From assembly GCA_019925795.1 (NCBI GenBank), contig CM034310.1:17628764-17692763 (forward strand): a DNA stretch of 64,000 bases, written 5' to 3'. The DNA comes from Dendrobium chrysotoxum. Taxonomy: Eukaryota > Streptophyta > Magnoliopsida > Asparagales > Orchidaceae. Below the pieces are notes generated by a model. The model had not been told where the DNA came from. It did not search any database and saw only the letters and a list, made by a program, of their open reading frames with translations. The position numbers and the translations under genes were made by a program. The first letter of the stretch is position 1, and the number at the start of each line of letters is the position of its first letter. Below are positions 21,385-31,308 of this stretch, in pieces.

Positions 21385-22758
21385 ATGATTCGGGAGTAGT
21401 TGTGAGAAATAAGGCTAGATTAGTAGCTAAGGGGTATAATCAAATTGAAGGAATTGATTTTGAGGAGACATTTGCCGCTGTAGCAAGACTTGAAGAAATA
21501 AGAGTTTTGTTAGCCTTTGCCTGTTTTAAAAAATTTTAAATTGTATCAGATGGATGTCAAGAGTGCCTTTCTTAATGGGGTGATAGATGAGGATGTTTAT
21601 GTTGAGCAACCTCCTGGCTTTGAAAATCCTAAATAATCTAATTATGTTTTCAAATTAAAAAAGGCATTATATGGATTAAAACAGGCACCTAGAGCATGGT
21701 ATGAGAGGTTAAGCACTTTCTTATTAAATGGATCATTTGTTAAAGGAAGTGTGGACACCACTCTATTTTTCAAAAGACTTGAAAAAGAAATACTCATTGT
21801 ACAAATATATGTGGATGATATCATTTTTGGATCAACTGATAAAGCTCTATGTGATGAATTTTTAAAAACAATGAGCAGTGAATTTGAGATGAGTTTAATG
21901 GGTGATTTGAGTTATTTTCTTGGCTTTAGCATTAAGTAAAATAAGGAAGGAACCTTTCTTTGTCAATCTAAATATGTGAAGGAAATCCTCAAAAAGTATG
22001 AAATGGATAATGCTAAACTAGTCACTACACCCATGAGTTCCTCAGTCCTATTAGATAAGGATCTTAAGGGAAAATTTGTTGATCAAAAGAAGTTTAGAGG
22101 AATAATTGGATCTTTGCTTTATTTGACTGCTAGCAGACCTGACATTATGTTTAGTGTTTGCTTATGTGCTAGATTTCAAGCTGATCCAAAAGAATCATAT
22201 TTGACAGCAGTAAAAAGGATCTTAAGATATCTTTTGGGAACTCAAAATTTAGAAATTTGGTATCCTAAGAATAGTTCTTCTTTTGAAATTATTGGATACT
22301 CAGATTCAGATTTTGTAGGTTGTAGGGTGGATAGGAAAAGCACTTCTGGAACATGTCAATTCATTGGAAATTCATTAGTATCTTGGTCCAGTAGAAAACA
22401 AAATTCAGTAGCACTTTCTACAGCTGAAGCAGAATACATTGCCTTAGGGAGTTGTGTAGCACATGTGCTTTGGTTGAAATAATAATTGAGTGACTTAGGA
22501 TTTGTAGTTGGCACCATTCTAATATTTTGTGACAACACAAGTGTCATTTGTATTTCAAAGAATCCTATTCAACATTCTAGAACCAAGCATATTGACATAA
22601 GTCATCATTTTATAAGAGATCATGTAGCGAAAAGAGAAATTGAACTACATCATGTCGCTACTAAAGATCAGCTTGCATATATTTTCACTAAACTCTTAGC
22701 CTTTGACACATTTAGCATGTTGAGGACAAGGCTAGGTGTGATAGATCTTAATGCTTGA
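21381..22758 (+). pseudogene. Copia B reverse transcriptase and RNase H
   Basis: RT text: RNKARLVAKGYNQIEGIDFE, YQMDVKSAFLNGVIDEDVYV, KALYGLKQAPRAWYERLSTF and the catalytic YVDDIIFGS. RNase H text: SRPDIMFSVCLCARFQADP, GYSDSDFVGCRVDRKSTSG and LSTAEAEYIALGS, then TKHIDISHHFIRDHVAKREI. It ends GVIDLNA and TGA at 22758. Stops at 21634, 21937, 22480 and 22483 are all TAA at Gln positions (QSNY, IKQ, LKQQL). There are two frame changes. Catalytic Asp residues are present. Confidence 0.9.
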
Positions 22759-22944
22759 TTGAAAATTTCTGTAAATTTTTTTTTATTTACATTTGTTAGT
22801 TTGTTCATTGGATGTTTTTGTTATATATTTTTTAAAAAAAAGAAAAGGAGGGAAAAATCAAAAATTTCTGTTATATTTTTTGTTCCTTAATTGAATGTTT
22901 GAAAGCATGCAAGTTTTGAAGTGATGGGAGTTTATAGTATCTAT

Positions 22945-23345
22945 TCATACTGTACGATATCGTATCGTACTGTACGATTGCATCATCATACCTATACTTC
23001 GTCTGTATGATTTGGAAGGAAATACGATTAGCATCAGTTATTATTGGTGATCGTACGTACGAATACGTCATTCGTCTGTACGATCCACATATTATTTCGA
23101 GTGAGGGACAAACCTAATCGTCGCCTGAATGATCTTAAATTTTTTGATCATCCCGGACGAACACGTCATCGTTTGTACGATCAGGAAGTCAAAAAGCCTG
23201 TACGAAAGGATGCCTCGGGATGAGCAGTTTACGAAAAATTGTTTCATTTTGACTACTTTCGATCATCCCGGACAAAATTTTTATTCGTCCTGGATGAAGT
23301 AAGTTCGTCTTGTACGAACTGGATTCGTACAGTATGATCACAGGT
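22945..23345 (+). promoter_or_regulatory. GTAC-palindrome array upstream of copia B third ORF
   Basis: Repeated palindromes such as ATCGTACTGTACGAT (22964-22978), with numerous half sites TCGTAC, TGTACGA and CGTACGAAT, and pieces GATCATCCCGGACGA. Comparable motifs fill the copia B LTR (26134-26148, 26227-26241, 27322-27336, 27342-27356). They end just before a TATA box in both places. I infer a U3-like regulatory copy inside the element. Confidence 0.55.
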
Positions 23346-23351
23346 TTTTTC

Positions 23352-23360
23352 TATATAAAG
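23352..23360 (+). promoter_or_regulatory. TATA box 60 bp upstream of copia B third ORF
   Basis: TATATAAAG in the context TTTTTTCTATATAAAGGTGGG. It stands 60 bases before ATG 23420 and directly after the palindrome array. Copia A has a homologous box at 13661-13668. It would be consistent with a separate transcript for the third ORF. Confidence 0.55.
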
Positions 23361-23419
23361 GTGGGTCATTTTCTTTCATTTCACTTTCTATCTAGAACCT
23401 TTTAGAACCTTGAGAGAAG

Positions 23420-24497
23420 ATGTCGGGCAGTGGAAAAAGAGCACGGGTGGCTAGGGGTCCTGCGTCTAGAAGGAACTGGGATGAGAACTTCCTTAGTGAA
23501 GAGAATAAGGAAGCATACCTTAGGTATGCTGCATCTAAGGTTACTCCTTCCCGCATACTACTGCAGGAAAATATTCATTTTACAGTTATGCCCCTCTTTG
23601 ACTCGACCCACTTTTCTTTTCTCTTGACCTTGATCTATGCTTTCAATAAGGATTTGTCTCATGTGTTCCTGGCCAACATGACCTTTAACGAGGATCACAC
23701 AGTCATTTCTTCTTTTGTCCTTAAACAAAAAGTTGTGATAACTAAGGAGGATTTAGGGGAATATGTTCATCTTAGAACTCAAGGGACTAGAGCTCATACC
23801 TTCTCCACTAGACCTGAAAATGGTTGGTCAGAAATTAACCGAGTTCTTAGAGGTGCAAGCACACCCACACATGTCTCCCGGGTAGATACATTGAATCAAA
23901 ATGCTAGGATAATTCAACATGTGCTTAGGACATCAATCATTCCTAAAGCACGAGATCGGGTTAATATGACTCCACTTCTTTCTTCAACCACATTTCTTAT
24001 CATGACTGGTCAACCTATAGATGAAGCCCAATTGATCTTAGACTACATCTACTATCTGTTTGATATTGGTTTGGCTAATGTAAAGAGGAAGAAAATATTG
24101 CTTTAGGACATGTTGTGTGTTACATCCTAGAGAGAAAATACAACCTAGTTCATCCTTCAGGTCCTTCTGAACTCCCACTGTACTTCACTGACGCTTCCTT
24201 TGGAGCGTTATTTGGGAAAGAGGGTACAGCTGACAGCTCAGATGATGAGCCTCCTTCATCTTTTGCTCCTTCAGGTGCACCCTCAACTGCATCTGGACCA
24301 TCACAGGATTTCTATCAAAACATGGTCCAACGTTTTGATAGAATGGACCAAAGGTTTGATGACATGGAGGCTCATTTGAAGAAACAGGATGATCAATTGA
24401 TGCTGTAAACACTAATATTGCTACTCTTAACAGCTATTTTTCATTGTTCGGTGGTATACCACCTCCTCCTCCGGATCAGGGTCCTTCTCAGTTCTAG
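23420..24497 (+). pseudogene. Copia B third ORF (post-pol, envelope-position ORF)
   Basis: ATG 23420 starts a basic N-terminus (MSGSGKRARVARGPASRRNW), then KEAYLRYAASKVTPSRILLQ and a core RIIQHVLRTSIIPKARDRVN with TPLLSSTTFLIMTGQPIDEA. A one-base indel near 24090 shifts to a frame reading ALGHVVCYILERKYNLVHP. An acidic-serine linker, a heptad stretch (QRFDRMDQRFDDMEAHLKKQ) and, after another shift near 24399, a PPPPPDQGPS tail follow, ending TAG 24495-24497. The core resembles the putative plant transposon protein domain. No signal peptide or strong membrane segment is seen, so I do not call it an envelope protein. Copia A carries the same layout. Confidence 0.75.
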
Positions 24498-25810
24498 CTC
24501 GCTTTGGTATTGTTTGGCTTGAATGTGTTTGTGGTACTCTTTATCAGTTATTAGGCTATTTTTATGTTTTTGTCAAGTTTATGTATGGGAATGAAAGCAA
24601 GTTTTTTTATGAGATTGTGCCTCAATGTAAAACTTGCTATATTGTATGTTTTTTAATTGCTTAGTAATAAAATGTTCTAGTGTTTCTGTGCTTATTCTTT
24701 TTATACTTTTATTTCACTTGACTATAGTTGATTAATGATCCAGAATGTTAATTGAGTTCATATTACAATAAAAAATACTATGCATAACTTTAAATTTTCA
24801 AATTTTTTAGATTTCGTTATGTTTTGGTGTGGATTAGAAGATCTTACTTAATCTTATTTAGATATATATTATTTAGTCTAAATTTGTGTATGTTTGATGT
24901 TTTAACATTATTCTCACATTCTATATCTTTGTGTTTATTATTGTATTTGTGACTAAGAGATAATGTTCTTGGAAAGAATCTTACATTCAAAGTAAAGCTT
25001 AAAAAGATGTACAAAATGTGTCATACAAGAAAAGACGCGCAATGTCGCCAAATGTGAAAAGACACACAAAGTGTGTCATCCAATAAAAGATGCGCAATGT
25101 CGCCAAATGTTAATAAGGCACAAAATTAGCCTACATTTTGAAAAGATGCGCAAAGTCGCCAAATGTTCTTTCCTTTAGCATTTTTATTCTCTATTTCCAC
25201 TAATCAATAATTGTCACTTTAGACTTAGAATTTTGGTAATGTTATCTCACATTCTATATAAAAATTGAGACTACTAATATGTCTAATACATTACTACTTT
25301 AGATCAACTTTTCTTTTCCTTAACATACTTTGAAATCTAACACTTTTGAGTCTTTAGTTTTTGCATCTCATTTCAATATTGTAGTTAAACTTCATTTAAC
25401 ATGATTCCACTTCTCAACTATTTTTAAGTGTCCTTTTTGCTATTGGCAAAAGGGGGAGAGTTTTATTGTTTGACTTATGTTATGTGTTTGACTTATGACT
25501 TATGTTATGTATTGTATATGCTTGTTTTATGTGCTTGTGTTGTATGTGCTTGTATGTTTGTATGTGCTTTGTGTTCATTCCTACACTCTTCCCTTCCCTT
25601 CCCTTGTGTATTCCATTCTCTATCCTCATATATCTTGATTAGTCTTTAGGGGGAGCTTAGGGATAGGATAAGTCAATCTTTTAGGGGAACTTTAGGGATC
25701 TTTTATTTAAGGGGGAGTGTAGATCTTTTATTTAAGGGAGTACGTTTAGTGGATGTTAGAAGATCTATTTTTGTATATTTCATTTCAAATAATAGTTGTA
25801 GTGCCATCAT
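24498..25810 (+). other. Copia B 3' spacer with direct repeats and purine tracts
   Basis: Non-coding. It holds a direct repeat at 25009-25166: three copies of AAAAGATGCGCAATGTCGCC-type units with GTGTGTCATCCAA spacers, about 53-57 bp apart. Several purine tracts resemble the polypurine tract (AAAGGGGGAGAG at about 25449, AGGGGGAG near 25648, AAGGGGGAGTG near 25710). Frame 25428-25649 has no recognisable domain. Confidence 0.6.
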
Positions 25811-25825
25811 CAAAAAGGGAGAGAT
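25811..25825 (+). other. Copia B polypurine tract
   Basis: CAAAAAGGGAGAGAT ends directly at the LTR start TGTTATG. It matches the tract of copia A (AAAAAGGGGGAGAT) and the decayed one of copia C (AAAAAAGTAAGAGAT). Confidence 0.85.
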
Positions 25826-26285
25826 TGTTATGATTTGAGTGAATCAGTTTGTTCATTTGAATTCTAATCCAAGTTTATGTTTTTGATGATTACAAAAGCT
25901 TATTGTTTGTCTAAGTCATCTTCTAACATATATTTGAGCTTTTTGTTGTGTGTACTAAAGTATTTTTCAGGAAATTCACACTCAAGATTATTGAAGACTT
26001 CAAGTTCATTTGTCCACTGTAAATGAAGTCTGTAAATTTTTCTTTTTCTTGAGTCTGAGAGAGTGTGATTGTAAGTTGGATAACTGTGCACACACAGACA
26101 ATGGGGGAGTAAAAAGTTTAAATTTTCAAACTGATCGTACAGTACGATTTGATATCGTACGGGATGATCTGTAGAATATGTCCTCCAAAAGAAACTCACA
26201 TGCCAAGAAATTTTTTCTAAGGTATGTTCGTACAGTACGAATACTATTCGTACATGAGCTTTTACTGTACAAACTGCTCAAAATA

Positions 26286-26570
26286 GGGTTCATCCAAGGG
26301 TTCATACGGGACGAACGGTTCGTACGAAGCTCACTGACTTGTTCGTCCAAGGGTTCGTACGGGACGAACTGTTCGTACGAAGCTCACTCACTTGTTCGTC
26401 CAAGGGTCTATATGGGATGAACGGTTCGTATGAAGCTCACTGACTTGATCGTCCAAGGGTTCATCGGGACGAACAGTTTGTATGAAGCTCACTGTCTTGA
26501 TCGTCCAAGGGTTCGTACGGGACGAACGGTTCATATGAAGCTCACTGACTTGTTCGTCTGATGAGTCATA
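26286..26570 (+). repeat. 53-bp tandem repeat in copia B LTR U3
   Basis: About five copies, with GAAGCTCACT recurring at 26326, 26379, 26432, 26484 and 26537. Each unit holds TTCGTACGGGACGAAC and GGTTCGTACGAAG, so the array multiplies the GTAC/CG motifs upstream of the TATA box. Confidence 0.8.
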
Positions 26571-26687
26571 CGGGATGAATTGTTTAATTTTTTGTACTAT
26601 TCATACAGTACGATCTTAGATCGTACGGGACGATCGGCACGGACTTAACTTGAAAATTCAGTTTTTGGACAGTTTTTTCTGTCCCAA

Positions 26688-26696
26688 GTATAAAAA
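26688..26696 (+). promoter_or_regulatory. Copia B LTR TATA box
   Basis: GTATAAAAA in AAGTATAAAAATGAC, following the palindrome and 53-bp repeat region and preceding the 36-bp repeats. This is the usual U3/R arrangement. The 5' LTR has lost this box. Confidence 0.6.
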
Positions 26697-26910
26697 TGAC
26701 ACAAAACATACTAAAGGAAAAATCCTTCTGCGAAAATTCTTTTGGGAAGTGAAAGGAGAGTGTTTGGGAGTGAGTTTTGAGAGATCTTTCAAGAGAGAAT
26801 TGTGAGGAGATTCACATGGTTATCCAATTGAGAGGATTTCTTTTACTTGTTCTTCAAGAATCTTCCTAGTTCCTTGGATACTTTTGCAAGAGCATTGTTC
26901 GAGAGGATTT

Positions 26911-27075
26911 CGGTTCTCTGCCGCACTTGGAGGGTGAAAAGGATGACGGTTCTCTACCGCACTTGGAGGGTGAAAAGGACGACGGTTCTTTGCCGCACTT
27001 GGAGGGTGAAAAGGACAATGGTTATCTACCACACTTGGAGGGTGAAAAGGACGACGGTTCTCTGCCGCACCGTGG
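26911..27075 (+). repeat. 36-bp tandem repeat in copia B LTR leader
   Basis: Just over four units, with ACTTGGAGGG at 26925, 26961, 26997 and 27033. The unit GGTTCTCTGCCGCACTTGG + AGGGTGAAAAGGACGAC is homologous, on the matching strand, to the 36-bp repeat in the copia C LTRs (29720-30060 and 37120-37320). Confidence 0.8.
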
Positions 27076-27478
27076 TTGGTGGAAGAGAGTTTATAAAGGC
27101 TTCTCTGCCTTGCTGTGGGGGCAAAAGGAGAGTCACTTGGTTTTAGTGCAATACCTAGAGAAGGAGTCTCTAGGGAGTGGATGTAGGTCGTGTTTGACCG
27201 AACCACTATAAATTCTGGTGTTTTCTATTCACTGTTTATTTTCTACATTTCTATTTTCCGCAGTTTATTTCCTTTGTGGTTGAATTTCTGTGTTGAACGA
27301 AAGAGCAAAAAATTATCTTTGTTCGTACTGTACGAAGTTATATCGTACAGTACGATTAGCTGTTAAATTTTCCAAAATATCAAGAGTAATTTTTAAAAGG
27401 ACCAATTCACCCCCCCCCCCCCTGTTGGTTAGCCTAGGGACATTGAGCAATAGGTCTAACAACCTATTCGCACTTTTA

Positions 27479-27483
27479 CTATG
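27479..27483. other. Target-site duplication CTATG, right copy
   Basis: CTATG follows the copia B 3' LTR end and equals 17747-17751. Confidence 0.8.
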
Positions 27484-29262
27484 ATGGCACTAAAAGCTTT
27501 CACAATCTAACCTAACTGGATAGGTCCTATCGTGTTGAGCTATGACAGACAAATTTTAAGATATAGTTTTAGAAATATTTTAGATTATCTTCCAATATAT
27601 ATTTTAAACCAATAATAAACTATAGAACTACTAAAATATCTAGAGTGTTAAAAATAAACTCATCCACAAAATATTTTTCTTTTCATCAAAATGTATATAC
27701 AGGATCTACCATTCAGTACATGGCTATTAAATAAAGAGTATAGCAAAATATAACCAAGTTAGTCATGATTGTATAAAAATTAAAATAGAGAAATGCCTAT
27801 ATAAACACAAATCAAATCCTAAATTGTTAATCAATAGGTTCCTTTCATTTCTCAGATCTTAAAAATAGGATGTAAAATCACTATGAACTATAACAGCATA
27901 GCAGGCCACAAACACTTATCTAAATTTTCAAATTATTTCTTTTATTAATATTTTTAGAATATTTAAATATAGTATATTAAATTACTAGGCTTAGTAAAGT
28001 AATACAAGCATAGCAGTTATCTAAAGATTAAAATAATAATACTGAGTAGTTAATTAAACTAAAATTCATGTTACAGAATAGTCATATCATAGATTTCCTC
28101 AATCCCAAGCAAAATCTCACAAGATTCTAGCCCCTTATGACTCCCAATAGAATTTTCCCCTCTTTTAAATAGAATCTCAAAGGATTTTATCCCCTTATGA
28201 CTCCCAACAGATAGATTTTCAGAATCAGATTCCCGGCCATAAATATAATCTTAAAGGATTCTGGCCACTTATATCTCCCAGCGGATATTTTTTCATATCA
28301 AAACACTTCAATATTGTATAATTTAATCACATAAAGACATATATCATCACATTGTAGTAATTTACGCATAATTAGGCATATTTCATAATTGCTTAATTTT
28401 TTATAATGATAAATAATAGAAAATCCTAATAAATAAAAATTCATAATTTCAAAACATAACCAATCAACAGAGATTGTGTAAAATATCATTTTAAGACTTT
28501 AATCATACTACAACACTTTTTTTCAGAGTTCTAATTATTTTTTGTTCAATAAAAATCACATAATATCCAAAACGTTTGGTGTAAGACTTCTAAAAATATT
28601 CAAAATACTCAGAATCTCAATCTCTACATATATAAAAGTTACACAATAAAAAACTTTTCAGTGCAAAGTTATCCTCATTTTTTGGCAGCAGAAATATAAT
28701 TTTAATAAAAAAATAAAGAAAATTTTATATTTTTGAAAATTAAGATAGGCATAATGTGACTACCTCATTGTAGACCTTTTTCTAAACTGGGCCGATGACT
28801 AAAAATGACCCAAAGCATCCTAAAAGTTCTTCTTTCCTCTCAAAATCCCTCTCCTCTCTCTTCTTTTGCTACCAATGTCGAGCAAAATGAATGGAATAGT
28901 GGATTTGAATTTATATTTAAGTGTATAAAGTGGCCTAGCACTACAATGCCACCATCTAGCACTATGATGCTAATTCAAATTCTAGATTTTTTGAGATTAT
29001 ATTACTGCATTGTCACTATTCAGCACCTTGGCACCACTAGAGCACCATGGCACTTGAACACCCAACATTACGGTAGCACTTATGTATTGTGGCGCTTGAA
29101 CAACCAACATTACGGCACTCTAGGGGGGAAATTCTATAATTCATTAATATGCATTAGAATTCCCTGGGACTCATTCCAAAATACATGCAGACCTTCTTCA
29201 TACAGCAAAACACTTCCAAAGACCTACAAATGGGTTCAAAGTAAAAGTTCAATTATTGGTTG
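27484..29262 (-). repeat. Gypsy 5' LTR fragment (Del/Tekay-like), minus strand
   Basis: Non-coding. It continues the minus-strand gypsy whose gag start lies left of copia B. A three-copy repeat lies at 28113-28282 (core CCCCTTATGACTCCCAA) and a two-copy 42-bp repeat at 29048-29121 (CACTTGAACACCCAACATTA). On the minus strand the latter reads as GTGCCATGGTGCTC, a CG-decayed form of the GCGCCGCGGCGC-rich LTRs of this lineage. A TATA-like AAATATAAATTC follows near 28910. The outer end is interrupted by copia C at 29263. Confidence 0.45.
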
Positions 29263-31158
29263 TGAAACTAATAGAATGTTGAAATAACACACCAAGAGGG
29301 GGCGGGGTGAATTTGTGTTTTTAAAACTTTTATAAAACCTTTTTGAATTAAGAAAAGTAAATTTTGAGTTTAATGTGGTAGTAAAATAACAATACATAAT
29401 AACAATCTAAAAAATAAATATAAATATTATTATATTTTGATTTTGTAAACAAATAACAAATAACAAAATATTTTATTCTTTTTTATTTTTTTTATTTTTT
29501 ATTTCATTTTTAAAATAAATATCAATTTTATAGAAAGTATATGTGAAAAGAAAAAGAACAAAAATAAAATTTTTATAGTGTTAAGTCAACTTGACCTACG
29601 TCCACTCCCCAAAATCCTCCTCTTTGGGTATTGCACTAATCAATAGTGATTCTCCTTTTACCCATCAGCTAGGTAGAGAAGCACTTACATAACCAAATCA
29701 CTTTTACCTCCCTGGTGCGATAGAGTTGTCAAAATCCCTTTCACCTTTTTGCTATAGAGGAAAGATGAAATCCCTGTCACCTCCACAGTGTGACTGAGAG
29801 ATGAAATCCCTTTCACCTCTTCAGTGCAGTTCAGAGCCAAAATCCATTTCTTTCTTTGGAGCAATGGAGTAGCTGGAATTCTTTTTCACCTCCTTAATGC
29901 GACAGAGAGTTGAAATCCCTTTCACCTCTTCAATGTGACAAAGAGCCAAAGTCCCTTTCACCTCCTCGATGCGATAGAGAGCTAAAATCTCTTTCACCTC
30001 CTCAGTGTAACGGAGAGTCAATATCCCTTTCACCTCCTCTATGCGGTGGAGTAGCTTACATCGTTTAACACCAAAGGATTCTTTACAAAGCTTTTCTTTA
30101 GATAAACACAGACATATAGAGGAACTCAGGTGCAAGTTGGCCAGAGCAATCATATAAAAACCACTCTCACACTTTCTTGAAATTGACAAGGATCTTCTCC
30201 CTCCCACACAACCTCACCCTTTCTCTTTGTTGAGCACTCTCATAGGAGAAACACCCCTTTAACTAGAAAAAGACACCTTCAAAGTCATAATAAAAGTTTA
30301 AATAGTGGGCTTAACAAAACCCTAATTATTTCATTATGTTGACTCTATTCGTACAGTATGATTCTAGGGTCGTACATAATATTTAGTTCAATACCGCTAA
30401 AGATTGTCATGTATGATTACACATCGTACAACATGATTAGTTAAAATCAAACATTGGATCGTATAGGACAAACTAAAGTTCATCTAGAGTGTCCTCGGGT
30501 GGTTTATACTATCTAATACATGACTACATTATGATATATAATTAATGCAGATCTGATTTAATTCCTTAATCTCCTGACTTAAATTAGGCAATATTATAAA
30601 AGATCGTATAGTACGAATAGGTTTGTACAATACAAATAGTTTAATTTTTAATTTTTAAATTTATCTATTTTAAGTAAGTTAGATTTGAAGATGGGCTTTC
30701 TTATATTAGCTGATCATGCTATACAATGTGTTGTTCATATAACATGATTCATTATAACTAAAAAATTTATCTTTCCCATTTTAATTGAATATTTTAATTA
30801 ATTTTTATTTGAATAGATCATACAGTACAATATTGATCATACAGTATGATTAATAAAAAATTAAAATATTTATTTTTCACTCCTTTTGTGTGTGTGTGTA
30901 CATGGTTGCTAAGCTAACATACACCTTATTATAGATATTTACTCAAGAAAAAATTAAATTATAGACACTTTCAAAATAAGTCTAAGCTATGCAACATTTC
31001 TTAAGCTCAGATTCTTTGACAATGATCGGTGTATGCTGAACTGAAATATTATTAATGCATAAAGAAAAATATGAGAATATAAAGTTAGAGAAACTAAATA
31101 GACATCCAATAATATTTATAATCATCAAAATACAAGGTTGGGCTCCTAGATTGTAATA
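29263..31158 (-). repeat. Copia C 3' LTR
   Basis: On the minus strand it begins TATTACAATCTAGGAGCC (family TGTTCCAATC) and ends ATTAGTTTCA. It contains a 36-bp tandem repeat at 29720-30060 (TCCCTTTCACCTCCTCGATG), decayed GTAC palindromes at 30350-30870, and a (TA)n run just outside at about 31265-31304. Frame 29821-30207 is the repeat read through and is not a gene. The lower boundary is uncertain by about ten bases. Confidence 0.7.
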
Positions 31159-31173
31159 ATCTCTTACTTTTTT
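31159..31173 (-). other. Copia C polypurine tract, decayed
   Basis: AAAAAAGTAAGAGAT on the minus strand directly before the LTR start TATTACA. It corresponds to AAAAAGGGAGAGAT in copia B with G-to-A type changes. Confidence 0.65.
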
Positions 31174-31262
31174 ATGATGATAGTTATTGTTGGTTGGGAT
31201 TACAAATTAATTTTAATTTTCTACTGAGCTATTCCCCTTACTATGTGATTCATTTTAAAAAT

Positions 31263-31264
<2 letters not shown>

Positions 31265-31304
<40 letters not shown>
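31265..31304. repeat. (TA)n microsatellite
   Basis: About twenty uninterrupted TA units close to the copia C polypurine tract. Confidence 0.9.

Positions 31305-31308
<4 letters not shown>

Larger units (their letters stand above)
17752..27478 (+). mobile_element. Copia B: full-length SIRE/Maximus-like Ty1/copia element
   Basis: A complete element of 9727 bp. Order: 5' LTR (17752-17878), primer site (17881), gag, protease, integrase, RT/RNase H (to 22758), palindrome-rich spacer with TATA box, third ORF (23420-24497), a long 3' spacer with repeats and several purine tracts, polypurine tract (25811-25825), 3' LTR (25826-27478). CTATG flanks both ends. It is inserted into a minus-strand gypsy element (gag at 17351-17609, LTR at 27484-29262). 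Gag-pol has seven Gln-to-stop changes and a few frameshifts, so it is recent relative to its neighbours but not active. Confidence 0.9.
25826..27478 (+). repeat. Copia B 3' LTR, 1653 bp
   Basis: It starts TGTTATGATTTGAGTGAAT and ends CGCACTTTTA before TSD CTATG. Inside are GTAC palindromes, a 53-bp tandem repeat (26286-26570), a TATA box GTATAAAAA (26688-26696), a 36-bp tandem repeat (26911-27075) and a poly-C run near 27410 that is typical of SIRE LTR ends (family text AATTCACCCCCC). The open frames over the 36-bp repeat arise because 36 is a multiple of three and are not genes. Confidence 0.85.

Noticed and set aside
17938..22758. Possible genetic code with UAA/UAG read as glutamine, since the in-frame stops inside copia B gag and pol fall on Gln positions
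   Set aside because: The elements also carry frameshifts, lost catalytic residues and a conserved TGA/TAA between gag and pol. C-to-T decay at CAA/CAG explains the pattern in plant-type repeats without recoding.
23420..24497. Envelope glycoprotein, as sometimes suggested for ORFs in this position
   Set aside because: I see no signal peptide, fusion-peptide-like stretch or strong membrane anchor. The core instead resembles a plant transposon-associated domain plus a coiled coil.
26847..27211. Overlapping open frames on both strands with a 12-residue repeat, resembling a small repetitive protein gene
   Set aside because: They are read-through of a 36-bp LTR minisatellite. All frames stay open because the period is divisible by three. 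No gene context.
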